Shown here: positions 34,964 through 43,980 of the stretch, piece by piece
Numbering within the stretch: the first letter of the stretch is position 1
Layout of the letters: every line of letters starts with the position of its first letter
Assembly (NCBI GenBank): GCA_963835135.1
Contig: CAWIEF010000002.1
Span: 682,001 to 746,000, forward strand
Direction of reading: 5' to 3'
From: JAVVHH01 sp963835135
Lineage (GTDB): Bacteria; Pseudomonadota; Alphaproteobacteria; Acetobacterales; Acetobacteraceae
DNA length: 64,000 nt
The notes under the pieces: generated by a model
The model's database searches: none
The model's input: the letters and a program-made list of their open reading frames with translations, nothing else
What the model was told of the DNA's origin: nothing
Translations under genes and position numbers: made by a program

Positions 34964-35896
34964 CTAGAACACGGCGTGCTCCCCCCGGTCCACGCTCACC
35001 TCTCCCGCGACGAGGCGCCCGTAGAAGTCGAACAGCGTCTCCGTCCCAAATGACGGGGTCGCGTCCGCGTCGTACCGCCCGGCTCCCACGTCCCACACGA
35101 GCATCGACTCCGTCGCATAGTAATGGCCGATCCGCGCCAGTTCGGCCTTCTCGCGCAGCCCTGCCGCCCGCAGCACGAACGCGGCGCCGTTCAACAGCGC
35201 CGGGGAGACCGACCTGAACCGCGGTGGCAGCCGCAACAGCGCGAACAGCCGTTCGCCCATCTCCCGTGGCGTGACCGCAGGCCCTGGCCCGCCGATCGGC
35301 AGCACCCGGTCCCAAAGCGCTTCGTCCTCCAGGCAGGTGACGAGGAAGCGGGCGAGGTCGTCGTCGCTGATCGGCTTGCAGGCCGTCTCGCCCCCATCGC
35401 CGAACATCAGGAAGGGCTTGCCCCGCCGCAACCGCCCGAGCTGCCCGGACAGCGATTTGAAATACGCCGTCGGCCGCACGATCGAGTAGCGCAGGCCCGA
35501 CTCCGGCAGCGCCCGCTCGAACGCCAGCTTGGCATGTTGGAACGCCAGTCGCGGCTTCTGCACGCAGATCGCCGACAGCAGCACGAACTGCCCCACCCCC
35601 GCCGCCACGGCGGCCTCCAGGACGGCCAGCTGCGCCCCATGATCGATCGCCCACGCATCTCCCGGCGCCCCCGTCCGAGACGCCAGGCACGATAGGACCG
35701 CGTCGAACCGCTCGCCCCTGAAGCCCTCCGCCAAGACCGACTCGGCCCGCGTCACGTCCCCCGCCCGGAACACTGCCCCGTCCGGTCCCCGCCGCCCGAA
35801 GCACACCGCCTCGTGCCCCGCCGCCGCCAGCGCCCGCACCACCGCTCTCCCAATCGTCCCCGTCCCGCCCACCACCAGAACGCGCTTCAAGCCCAC
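34964..35896 (-). CDS. bciA: Divinyl (proto)chlorophyllide 8-vinyl reductase, BciA type
   Basis: This 310-residue atypical SDR has the N-terminal nucleotide motif VLVVGGTGTIGRAVVRAL, LSCLASRTGAPGDAWAID, VLLSAICVQKPRLAFQHAKL, YSIVRPTAYFKSLSGQLGRL and ACKPISDDDLARF. The set of motifs matches BciA, the NADPH-dependent enzyme that reduces the C8 vinyl group during bacteriochlorophyll synthesis. No other bch or puf genes are in the window, so this is an isolated pigment gene. It is divergent from the aldolase gene, with 45 bp between the start codons. The match is from memory of the family; a pigment cluster elsewhere would support it. Confidence 0.82.
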   Translation of the reverse strand: MGLKRVLVVGGTGTIGRAVVRALAAAGHEAVCFGRRGPDGAVFRAGDVTRAESVLAEGFRGERFDAVLSCLASRTGAPGDAWAIDHGAQLAVLEAAVAAGVGQFVLLSAICVQKPRLAFQHAKLAFERALPESGLRYSIVRPTAYFKSLSGQLGRLRRGKPFLMFGDGGETACKPISDDDLARFLVTCLEDEALWDRVLPIGGPGPAVTPREMGERLFALLRLPPRFRSVSPALLNGAAFVLRAAGLREKAELARIGHYYATESMLVWDVGAGRYDADATPSFGTETLFDFYGRLVAGEVSVDRGEHAVF

Positions 35897-35941
35897 GCCC
35901 CGCTCTGCTCTACATCCGACCCGCGAAGCAGGAGACGACCC

Positions 35942-36628
35942 ATGGACGAAGCCACCTTACGGCGCGACATCGTCGCGCAGGCGCGCGCGATGAACGCCCT
36001 GGGCATCAACCAGGGCACCTCCGGCAACATCTCCGCCCGCTGCGGCGCCACCATGCTCGTCACCCCGTCGGCCACTCCCTACGACGACATGCAGCCCGAG
36101 CACATCGCCGCCATGCCCCTCGACGGCGACGGCGGCTGGACCGGTCCGCTGAAGCCCTCGACCGAGTGGCGCTTCCACCGCGACATCCTGCGCGCCCGCC
36201 CCGAGGCGTCAGCCGTCGTCCACACCCACGCCACCCATTGCACCACGCTGGCCATCCTCCGCCGCGATATCCCCGCCGTCCACTACATGATCGCGGCGTT
36301 TGGCGGCGCCTCCATCCGGTGCGCGCCCTACGCGCTGTATGGAACTGCCGAACTCGCCGCCCATGCCCTGCGTGCGCTCGAGAACCGCCACGCGTGCCTC
36401 CTCGCCAACCACGGCATGATCACCGTCGGATCGAGCCTGGCCAAAGCCATGTGGCTCGCCGTCGAACTCGAGACTCTGGCCAAGCAGTATTGCCTCGCGC
36501 TGCAACTCGGCACCCCGGTGATCCTGTCCGATGCCGAGATCGCCGAGACCATGCGCGGCTTCGCCAGCTACGGCCTCCAGCCGGCCGCGCCGCCGGCTGA
36601 GGCCACGCCATTGTCAGCGACGCCATAA
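35942..36628 (+). CDS. Class II aldolase/adducin family protein (fuculose-phosphate aldolase-like)
   Basis: This 228-residue protein has the class II aldolase pattern: GINQGTSGNISARCG near residue 22, STEWRFHRDI with the catalytic Glu, zinc ligands in VVHTHATHCTTLA, and LLANHGMITVG. Family members cleave L-fuculose-1-phosphate or related sugar phosphates into dihydroxyacetone phosphate and an aldehyde. AGGAGA precedes the ATG. The histidine kinase gene follows after 2 nt. Confidence 0.9.
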   Translation: MDEATLRRDIVAQARAMNALGINQGTSGNISARCGATMLVTPSATPYDDMQPEHIAAMPLDGDGGWTGPLKPSTEWRFHRDILRARPEASAVVHTHATHCTTLAILRRDIPAVHYMIAAFGGASIRCAPYALYGTAELAAHALRALENRHACLLANHGMITVGSSLAKAMWLAVELETLAKQYCLALQLGTPVILSDAEIAETMRGFASYGLQPAAPPAEATPLSATP

Positions 36629-36630
36629 CG

Positions 36631-37788
36631 GTGAGACAAGGGGGCGAGAGAGCATCGACAGTGCAACCCCCGACATACACTTTCGATCCCGACAGGCTCG
36701 CCGCCCTCGATCGATACGAGATCCTCGACAGCCAAGGCGAGCCCGGCTTCGACGACATCGTTCAACTCGCGACCTTGATCTGCGACGCGCCGATCGGTTT
36801 GGTCAGCCTGGTCGCGTCCGATCGCCAGTGGTTCAAGGCCCGCTCCGGCCTCGAGGCGTGCGAGACCGGCCTCGACAGTTCCGTCTGCGCCCACGCCCTG
36901 ATCGAGCCCGGCCTGCTCATCATCCCGGACCTGACCCTGGACGAGCGCACCCGGGAAAACCCTCTGGTGACGCATCAGCCGCATGTCCGCTTCTATGCCG
37001 GCGCGCCGTTCCGCGCCGCCACCGGCGAGGTGCTCGGCAGTCTATGCATCATCGATACCGTAGCACGGCCCGGCGGCCTGACCGACTCCCAGACCGTCTG
37101 CCTCACCACTCTGGGGCGGCAGGTGTCGAGCCAGCTCGAGTTGCGCCGAGCGATCGCCGAGCGGGATCTGCACGCCGCCGAGCGGGAGCGGGCCGAGGCC
37201 CAACAGGAGGTTCTCAACCAGGAACTCAGCCACCGACTCAAGAACACCTTCGCCATCATCCAGGCCATCGCGACGCAGACCCTGCGGCGCGTGCCCGACC
37301 AGGAGCCCGTGGAGGCGTTCGTCCAGCGCCTCCATGCCCTTTCGGCCGCGCATGACGTGCTGCTGCAACGGCGTTGGTCGGCGGCCAATCTCGGAGACAT
37401 CGTGGCGAGCGTCATCGCCACCCTGGCCGAAGTCGTCCGATTCGACATCGCCGGGCCCGAGGTCGAGCTCGGGCCGCGGGCGACGCTATCCCTGTCGCTA
37501 CTGCTCCATGAATTGACCACCAACGCGCTGAAATACGGGTCGCTCTCCAGCGAAAATGGCCGCGTCCGCATCAGCTGGCGTCTCGACCATGTTGATGGCG
37601 AGCAAGAGTTGGCGCTGAATTGGGACGAGGTTGGCGGCCCAGATGCGTCTCAGCCGGGCCGCCAGGGGTTTGGCTCAAGATTGATCCGCGTCGGATTGCT
37701 TGGAACAGGCGGCGTCGAGCTTCGTTATCTTCCATCAGGCTTCGTGGCCGAATTCAGGGCACCCCTCGCCCAGGTGCAGTTGGCGTAG
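36631..37788 (+). CDS. GAF-domain HWE histidine kinase
   Basis: This sensor kinase of up to 385 residues has an N-terminal GAF domain (about 30-165; APIGLVSLVASDRQWFKA, DSSVCAHALIEPGLLIIPDL, FYAGAPFRAATGEVLGSLCI). A short helix leads to the HWE catalytic region: the phospho-accepting LSHRLKNTFAIIQAIATQTL, HELTTNALKYGSL and the W-x-E of ALNWDEVGGP. There is no membrane segment, so it is cytoplasmic. GTG 36631 and GTG 36661 are both possible starts; the second has a GGGGGCGAGAG upstream. The receiver gene follows 16 nt downstream. Confidence 0.88.
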   Translation: MRQGGERASTVQPPTYTFDPDRLAALDRYEILDSQGEPGFDDIVQLATLICDAPIGLVSLVASDRQWFKARSGLEACETGLDSSVCAHALIEPGLLIIPDLTLDERTRENPLVTHQPHVRFYAGAPFRAATGEVLGSLCIIDTVARPGGLTDSQTVCLTTLGRQVSSQLELRRAIAERDLHAAERERAEAQQEVLNQELSHRLKNTFAIIQAIATQTLRRVPDQEPVEAFVQRLHALSAAHDVLLQRRWSAANLGDIVASVIATLAEVVRFDIAGPEVELGPRATLSLSLLLHELTTNALKYGSLSSENGRVRISWRLDHVDGEQELALNWDEVGGPDASQPGRQGFGSRLIRVGLLGTGGVELRYLPSGFVAEFRAPLAQVQLA

Positions 37789-37804
37789 GGTGCGGAGTGG
37801 GGGC

Positions 37805-38170
37805 GTGGCAGAACCGAAGACAGTCATTCTGGTCGTGGAAGACGAGCCGCTGCTGCGCATGGCGGCCGTCGACATGGTCGAGGATGCTGGTTTCGAGGCG
37901 GTCGAAGCGGCTGACGCGACCGAAGCCGTCCGGATCTTGGAGACGCGATTAGACATCCGCATCGTCTTCACCGACATCGACATGCCGCGCGGGATCGACG
38001 GCATGCGCCTGGCCGCCTGCATCCGCGATCGCTGGCCGCCCATCATGATCATACTGACGTCGGGGCATCATCTCGCGCGCGACGTGACGATGCCGCCCAA
38101 CAGCCTATTTTTCCCCAAGCCCTATAGAGAGCGGGACGTCGTGGCCGCCTTTCACCGCCTGGCGCACTGA
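37805..38170 (+). CDS. Single-domain response regulator
   Basis: This 121-residue receiver has the acidic pair in LVVEDEPLLRM, phospho-acceptor Asp in VFTDIDMPRG at about residue 59, and the switch Thr and Lys regions IILTSGHH and FFPKPYRER. There is no output domain. GTG 37805 starts the fold. It is the likely partner of the GAF-HWE kinase upstream. It ends 5 bp before the stop of the opposing solute-binding-protein gene. Confidence 0.88.
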   Translation: MAEPKTVILVVEDEPLLRMAAVDMVEDAGFEAVEAADATEAVRILETRLDIRIVFTDIDMPRGIDGMRLAACIRDRWPPIMIILTSGHHLARDVTMPPNSLFFPKPYRERDVVAAFHRLAH

Positions 38171-38175
38171 ATGGG

Positions 38176-40031
38176 CTAACGCCGTGCCGCATCCGTCTTT
38201 GCGGCGGCCACCGGGTCCACCCACCAGGCGTCGAGCACGAAGCCGTCGCGGATCTTCGCGTCTGGATGTCCGAAGCGGGTCCAGGTCGCGATCTTGAACT
38301 TCGAATCGTGCCAATTCGGCACCATGTACCAACCCGTGAGCAAAAGCCGGTCGAGCGCCCGCCCTGCCGTGCCCAGCGCCGCCCGATCCGTCGCATCGAT
38401 CGCCCGCTGCACCAGCGCATCGATCGCCTTGTCGCAGATCCCCGCCAGGTTCGCGCCGCCCTGGATCCTGCCGCCTTCGCACGAGAACGCGTCCCGCAAC
38501 TCGTTGCCAGGCAACTCCGCGCCCGGATAGATCATCGTCGTCATGTCGAAATCATAGTCGTCCGTCAGCCGCTCGAACTGGGCGCTGTCGACGCTGCGGA
38601 CGCTGACGTCGATGCCGAGCCGTTGCATCCATTGCTGGTAGGGCAGGGCGATCCGCTCCAGCGTCGGGTCGTTCAGCAGGATCGTGAACGCCATCTGCTT
38701 GCCCGACGTATCCACCAGCTTGCGGTCCCGGATCTTCCACCCGGCTTGCTCGAGCAGGCCGAGCGCCCGCTTCAGCCCCTCGCGGTTGTTGCCCGACCCG
38801 TCGGTCACCGCCAGCGTGAAGGGCTGCGTCAACGCCTCCGGCGGCACATGCTCCTTGAATGGCTCCAACAAGCCCCGTTCACCGGCATCCGGCAGTCCCT
38901 TCGCCTCCTGCGCCGTGTTGCCGAAATAGCTCGTCGTGCGATCGTACACGCCGAAGAACAGGTTCTTGTTCATCCACTCGAAATCGAACACCTGCCCCAG
39001 CGCCTCGCGCACCCGCCTGTCTGCGAATTGCGACCGTCGCGTGTTGAACAACCAGCCCTGTATGCCGATCGGCAGTTCGTGCGGGATCTCCGCCTTCGTC
39101 ACCAGTCCGCTCGAGACGGCCGGAAAGTCGTAGCCCGTTGCCCACTGCTTGCTGATGTTCTCCTGCCGGTAGTCGATCTGCCCCGCCTTGAACGCCTGGA
39201 ACGCCACCGTCGGATCGCGGAAATACTCCATCCGCACCGTGTCGAAATTGGCGAACCCCCGCCCGGTCGGACGGTCCCGGGCCCACCAGTTCGGGTCCCG
39301 CACATACGTCACCGTCCGCCCGAGTTCGAAGCTGCCCACTTTATACGGCCCCGACCCCAGCGGCGGCTCTGTCAGCGGCTTGGTGAAGTCCCGGGTCGCC
39401 CACCACGCCTGCGGCAGCACCGGCAGCCCGCCCACCATGCAGCGGCAGTTCCCGATTGGTGTTCGACTTGAAGTGGAACACGACCCGGCGCGCACTCTCC
39501 GCCACCGCATCCTGCACATCCTGATACGCCACCCGCAGCGACGGCCGCCCTTTCTCCATCAGCGTGTTGAAGGTCCACACCACGTCCTGCGCGGTCACCG
39601 CCGACCCATCGGCGAACCGCGCCTCGGGCCGCAATCTCGAACGCGACCCACATGCGGTCCGGCGCCAGCTCGATGGTCTCCGCCAGATGCCCGTATGCGG
39701 TGGCCACCTCGTCGGCCGACGGCACGAGCAGGCTCTCCCACACATGCCCGCCCGCAGTGCCCGACGCAGTCCCGCCCACGCCGGGCTGCCACGTGGCGCC
39801 CAGCCCGATCGCCGCGTTGCCGCGCAGGATATACGGATTGAAGCCGTCGAAACTGCCGACCATGGCGAAGGTGATCTCGCCTCCCTTCGGCGCCTGCGGG
39901 TTCACATACGGGAAATAGGCGAAGTCGGCCGGCAACGCCGGCGTCCCCAGGATGGTCAGCGCATGACTACGGGTCTGCGCTGCCGCCGGTATGGCCAACA
40001 GCGCGAGGGAAACGGCGAGGGCACGCAGCAT
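38176..40031 (-). pseudogene. Oligopeptide-type ABC transporter substrate-binding protein gene with two frameshifts
   Basis: A YejA-like periplasmic binding protein is spread over three frames. The signal peptide and start (MLRALAVSLALLAIPAAAQT ... LAPDRMWVAFEI) end near 39635. LRPEARFADGSAVTAQDVVW to NTNRELPL continue in a second frame until about 39439. MVGGLPVLPQAWWATRDFT to the stop lie in a third. Each joint is fixed by removing one base. YejA binds microcin C or oligopeptides for YejBEF import, and those genes are not adjacent. The reading between the shifts is fully conserved, so the lesions are recent or sequencing errors. Confidence 0.88.
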
Positions 40032-40043
40032 GGATGCTCCGAA

Positions 40044-40820
40044 CTAGGCGAGGAGAGCCACAATCTGCGGCATCAGCGCCGGATCGCCTACCGCGATCAC
40101 GTCCCCGGATCCGCCCCGTCGCAGCGGCGCGCCCGTCCAGTCCCGCACCATTCCGCCGGCGCCCTCGATCACCGGCACCAGTGCCGCCCAATCCCACAGC
40201 TTCAGCCCGGCCTCGACCACCGCGTCGATTCCCCCCAACGCGATCAGCCCGTAGCCGTAGCAATCGCCGCCCCAGCTCGTCCGCTTCGCCGTCCCCTGCA
40301 CCCGCGCGAAGCCGGCCCGCTGCCCCTGATCGAAAATATCCGGCGACGTGCAGGACAATTCCGCCTCCGCCAGCGACGGACAACCCCGGCAGCCCGCCTG
40401 CCCGTACGCGCCGCGAAATCGTGTCGTCTCCCCGGCCACACCGATCCATCGCTCCCCGGTGATCGGCTGATCGATGATGCCCAGGACTGGCGTCTCGCCC
40501 TCGAGCAGCGCGATCAGGCTGCCGAACACCGGCCGCCCGGTGATGAACGCCCGCGTTCCGTCGATCGGGTCGAGCACCCAGCAGAACCGGCTTTCCGCCT
40601 GCGCCGGCGCGAGCTCCTCGCCGATGATGCCATGCTCCGGGAACCGCCCGGCCAGCACCGCCCGCATCGCCTGCTCCGCAGCCCGGTCCGCAATCGTCAC
40701 CGGACTCGCATCCGACTTGTCGTCCGCCGCAACGCCGCTGCGGAAATACGGCCGGATCGCGGCGCCGGCGGCATCCATCGCCGCCTCCGCCGCCGCGACG
40801 AACCCGGCCCGGTCGGTCAA
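40044..40820 (-). CDS. hisN: Histidinol-phosphatase, inositol monophosphatase family
   Basis: This 258-residue IMPase-fold enzyme has EELAPAQAESRFCWVLDPID followed by GTRAFITGRPVFGSLIALLE, and LWDWAALVPVIEGAGG near the C-terminus: the metal-binding DPIDGT and W-D of the family. The TRAFITGRP segment points to HisN-type histidinol-phosphatase rather than a general IMPase. TTG start at 40820 overlaps the stop of the small secreted protein (TTGA). Confidence 0.87.
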   Translation of the reverse strand: MTDRAGFVAAAEAAMDAAGAAIRPYFRSGVAADDKSDASPVTIADRAAEQAMRAVLAGRFPEHGIIGEELAPAQAESRFCWVLDPIDGTRAFITGRPVFGSLIALLEGETPVLGIIDQPITGERWIGVAGETTRFRGAYGQAGCRGCPSLAEAELSCTSPDIFDQGQRAGFARVQGTAKRTSWGGDCYGYGLIALGGIDAVVEAGLKLWDWAALVPVIEGAGGMVRDWTGAPLRRGGSGDVIAVGDPALMPQIVALLA

Positions 40821-41116
40821 TGAACGATGTGCGACGTGGGCGGCTTGTCCGGCTGCGGCACCGGCGACGACATCGTCTGCCCGTTGACCACCGGCGTCGG
40901 GATCCGCTGCGCGTCGCCGCTGCTCGGAACCGCGCGGGCGTTCGACGGCTGCCCGGCCATGTTCGCCTGCGCCTGCGGATTGTTCAGGTTGCCGATCGGC
41001 CCCGGCTGTGCCGCCGTCGTGGTTCCGGCGGTCGAGCCGTGGCTGGTATTGGTTTGCGCGAACGCCGACAGGGGCGCTGCTATGAGCAAAACGGCGGCGA
41101 CAACAGACTTCAGCAT
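40817..41116 (-). CDS. Small secreted protein
   Basis: This 99-residue protein has a signal peptide (MLKSVVAAVLLIAAPLSAFA-QT). The mature part is Pro/Gln/Thr/Ser-rich and probably disordered, ending in PPTSHIVH. It has no recognisable domain. It overlaps hisN by TTGA, so the two are expressed together although no functional link is apparent. Confidence 0.65.
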   Translation of the reverse strand: MLKSVVAAVLLIAAPLSAFAQTNTSHGSTAGTTTAAQPGPIGNLNNPQAQANMAGQPSNARAVPSSGDAQRIPTPVVNGQTMSSPVPQPDKPPTSHIVH

Positions 41117-41219
41117 GGCGCGCTTCCTTCCAACCCGGCGTTGCGCCGGTGGTGAGTGATACCTATGGTGCCGCGCCTAAACGCATGATGATGACCTCCG
41201 CCTCCTCGATCGACCAATC

Positions 41220-41948
41220 GTGACCCCAATCATCGTCATCCCCTCCCGCATGGCATCCTCGCGCCTGCCCGGCAAGCCGCTGGCCGACATCGCCGGCCGC
41301 GCCATGATCCTGCACGTGCTCGACCGCGCCCGCGAGGCCGGCATCGGCCCGGTCGCCGTCGCCTGCGCCGACGAGGAGATCGCCGCCGCCGTCCGCGCCG
41401 CCGGCGCCACCGCCGTGATGACCGACCCCACGCTCCCCTCCGGCTCCGACCGCGTCCACGCCGCTCTCTCCACCCTCGACCCACAAGGCGCCCACGACAT
41501 CGTCGTCAACCTCCAGGGTGACCTCCCGACCATCCCGCCGGGCCATCTCCGCGCCGTCATCGCCCCGCTCGCCGATCCGTCCATCGACATCGCCACGCTC
41601 GTTGCGCCCATCGAGACCGCCGAGGAAGCCGCGTCCCCCTCCGTCGTCAAAGCCGCCTGCGCCTTCGAGCGCGGCCGCGCCGTCTCCCCGGCCCTCTATT
41701 TCTCCCGCGCCCCCATCCCCGCCGGCGACGGCCCCCGCTGGCACCATATCGGCATCTACGCCTATCGCCGCGCCGCCCTGGCCCGCTTCGTCAGCCTCCC
41801 CGAAAGCCCGCTCGAACGCCGCGAGAGCCTCGAGCAGCTCCGCGCCCTCGAAGCCGGCATGCGCATCGCGTGCGCCCGGGTCGACCACGCCCCCTACGGC
41901 GTCGACACCCCAGCCGACCTAGAACGCGCCCGGAAAGATCTCAGCTGA
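41220..41948 (+). CDS. kdsB: 3-deoxy-manno-octulosonate cytidylyltransferase
   Basis: This 242-residue enzyme has the nucleotidyltransferase start IIVIPSRMASSRLPGKPLAD, then SGSDRVHAAL, VVNLQGDLPTIPPGHLR and WHHIGIYAYRR. It activates Kdo as CMP-Kdo for lipopolysaccharide core assembly in the cytoplasm. GTG start at 41220. The pheA gene lies 94 bp downstream, with a copy of a dispersed repeat between them. Confidence 0.96.
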   Translation: MTPIIVIPSRMASSRLPGKPLADIAGRAMILHVLDRAREAGIGPVAVACADEEIAAAVRAAGATAVMTDPTLPSGSDRVHAALSTLDPQGAHDIVVNLQGDLPTIPPGHLRAVIAPLADPSIDIATLVAPIETAEEAASPSVVKAACAFERGRAVSPALYFSRAPIPAGDGPRWHHIGIYAYRRAALARFVSLPESPLERRESLEQLRALEAGMRIACARVDHAPYGVDTPADLERARKDLS

Positions 41949-41967
41949 TGCAAACCCTGCCTCCCAC

Positions 41968-41990
41968 CGTCATTGCGAGCAAAGCGAAGC
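41968..41990 (+). repeat. Dispersed intergenic repeat, copy 3
   Basis: CGTCATTGCGAGCAAAGCGA..., followed by AGCAATCC, is a widespread bacterial intergenic repeat type. It lies between kdsB and pheA and shares the core CGTCANTGCGAG with the copies at 25663 and 26520. Confidence 0.6.
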
Positions 41991-42042
41991 AATCCAGAGC
42001 GGCACGAACCAACGCCACCCAGAACGCCAAAGCCAACCCAAG

Positions 42043-42882
42043 ATGATCGCGTTCCAGGGCATCCCGGGCGCATACTCCGACCTGGCGTGTCGCCGCGTCT
42101 TCCCCGGCATGCCGACCCTCCCATGCCCCACCTTCGAGCGCGCCATCGAGGCCGTCCGCCACCGCGAGGCCGAGCTGGGCATGCTCGCCTGCGAGAACAG
42201 CCTCGCCGGCCGCGTCCCCGACATCCACGCGCTGCTCCCCGATAGCGGCCTGTTCATCATCGGCGAGCACTTCCAGCGCGTCGAACACTGCCTGCTCGCC
42301 CCCCGCGGCGCGACCATCGCCGGCATCAAGCGCATCCACTCGCACGCCGTCGCCCTCGGCCAAGTCCGTCACATCGTTGCCGAGCTCGGCGCCGAGACCG
42401 TCGTCGAAGGCGACACCGCCGGCGCCGCTCGCTCGGTGGCCGAGTGGAATAGCCCGGCCGACGCAGCCATCGCCTCGTCGCTCGCCGCCGAGATCTATGG
42501 CCTCGACATCCTGCGCGCCAACGTCGAGGACGCGTCCCACAACACCACCCGCTTCTACATCGCCGCCCCGGACGTGCGCATGCCCCCGGTCGCCACCCCG
42601 AACCTCATGACCACCTTCGTCTTCCGCGTCCGCAACGTCCCCGCCGCGCTCTACAAGGCCCTCGGCGGCTTCGCCACCAACGGCGTCAACATGACCCGGC
42701 TCGAGAGCTACATGCTGGGTGGCGAGTTCACCGCGACCCAATTCATGTGCGACGTCGACGGCCACCCCGACCAGCCTGCCCTGACACTCGCCTTGGAAGA
42801 ACTCTCCTTCTTCTCCCGCGAAACCCGCATCCTCGGCGTCTACCCCAAATCCCAATTCCGGGCCGACGCGGGCGGCAACTAA
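42043..42882 (+). CDS. pheA: Prephenate dehydratase
   Basis: This 279-residue monofunctional enzyme has the catalytic domain GIPGAYSDLACRRVFPG, ACENSLAGRVPDIHALL and the TRFYIA of the active site. A C-terminal ACT domain follows, with the phenylalanine-binding GVNMTRLESYMLGGEFTATQ. It converts prephenate to phenylpyruvate in phenylalanine synthesis and is feedback-inhibited through the ACT domain. There is no chorismate mutase domain. Confidence 0.96.
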   Translation: MIAFQGIPGAYSDLACRRVFPGMPTLPCPTFERAIEAVRHREAELGMLACENSLAGRVPDIHALLPDSGLFIIGEHFQRVEHCLLAPRGATIAGIKRIHSHAVALGQVRHIVAELGAETVVEGDTAGAARSVAEWNSPADAAIASSLAAEIYGLDILRANVEDASHNTTRFYIAAPDVRMPPVATPNLMTTFVFRVRNVPAALYKALGGFATNGVNMTRLESYMLGGEFTATQFMCDVDGHPDQPALTLALEELSFFSRETRILGVYPKSQFRADAGGN

Positions 42883-42949
42883 CCCAGGTTCGAACCACCA
42901 CGTTGCGATGCCAACCGTCACACCCTCTTTCAAGTCGTGACGGCGCCAA

Positions 42950-43891
42950 TTACGGCGGGTCACCAGGGGGACTTTGCCCCGGCGTTACGAACGAGGCGCT
43001 CCAGGCTACCGCAGGCACGGTCTGTGTCGAGCAGTTAAGATCAACTGTGCCGCCACGATTTGTAGGCATGTTCCCTTTCGATGTGGCGAAATAGATTGTC
43101 TCGATATTCCCTATTATTGTATTTTCTTTGTCATACCAAGCAGTGTATTGTGTGAAGCTGCTCGTTCCATTTCCAAGATGCTCCTCCGGGCCGCTCCATC
43201 GTAGGACTTTGCCGACTTCGACGACCGGTGCGAGGCTGGGGCTGCTACCCCCCTCGAAGAACCTCACCCAAGGCGTGCCATCCGGCCTGCGGAAGAAGAT
43301 CGCCTCGGCCTCGTAACGCACGCCATACCAGGGATGGTTTCTGATGCCCTGCTTCACAACACGCCCGGTACAAGTCTTTTGGAGCATTGTATTTAGGATT
43401 GGCGACTGGATCGGCTGGTTTGTAATGGTGAACGGCCGTCCGAAAGGCGCAGGCGTATTGCCGGCGACAACCGGCTGATCATGGCGATACGCCAGAACGT
43501 AATGCACGGAAACGTCCAACGCGGCCTCCTGCACGCCCGCCGAGAACGGCCGCACGAACCCGTCGCGAAACGCCGAGGCGCCCGCCACATCGAGCGAGGG
43601 CGATCCTGAGCTTTCCACCACGTTGGACATCCAGATGACGCCGTCGGTGTGGATCACCAAGTGGACTTTGACGGTGCCAAACTCGTCGTTGTTCGACGCG
43701 TGCTTGGGGTAGTAGGCGTGGTTGTCCCACCACGCTTGCAGTTGTCTCAGCAGGTCGCGGCGGCTGGCATCTGCCGGGTCAACCTGATTCGTAATGCTGA
43801 AATCCTGAGACGACGCCGGCGCGTCGTTGATGACGACTGGCATGAGCCAAAACGCCACGGTGAAGGCAGCTGAAGTGACGAATGACTTCAT
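42950..43891 (-). CDS. Secreted protein with a TonB-C-like domain and an unknown C-terminal domain
   Basis: This 313-residue protein has a signal peptide (about 1-27, ending APASS). Residues about 45-130 resemble TonB C-terminal domains: RQLQAWWDNHAYYPKHASNN, then DGVIWMSNVVESSGSPSLDV and GASAFRDGFVRPF. The TonB protein encoded next door has the same pattern (KQWWDQHSFYPKEASQTNEG). This one has no transmembrane anchor and no proline spacer. The remaining 180 residues match nothing I know. It may be a soluble, duplicated TonB-like module. Confidence 0.6.
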   Translation of the reverse strand: MKSFVTSAAFTVAFWLMPVVINDAPASSQDFSITNQVDPADASRRDLLRQLQAWWDNHAYYPKHASNNDEFGTVKVHLVIHTDGVIWMSNVVESSGSPSLDVAGASAFRDGFVRPFSAGVQEAALDVSVHYVLAYRHDQPVVAGNTPAPFGRPFTITNQPIQSPILNTMLQKTCTGRVVKQGIRNHPWYGVRYEAEAIFFRRPDGTPWVRFFEGGSSPSLAPVVEVGKVLRWSGPEEHLGNGTSSFTQYTAWYDKENTIIGNIETIYFATSKGNMPTNRGGTVDLNCSTQTVPAVAWSASFVTPGQSPPGDPP

Positions 43892-43980
43892 CGACCATTG
43901 TTCCTATGGAGCGGCAGCGGTCTAGGCCCGACGAGTGGCCGAGCAGTAGCGTCATCTCGCGCCGAATGTAAGTCTAGCCG

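Noticed and set aside
41163..41888. Minus-strand open frame over kdsB
   Set aside because: It is a Gly/Asp-rich mirror of kdsB, which has all family motifs on the plus strand.
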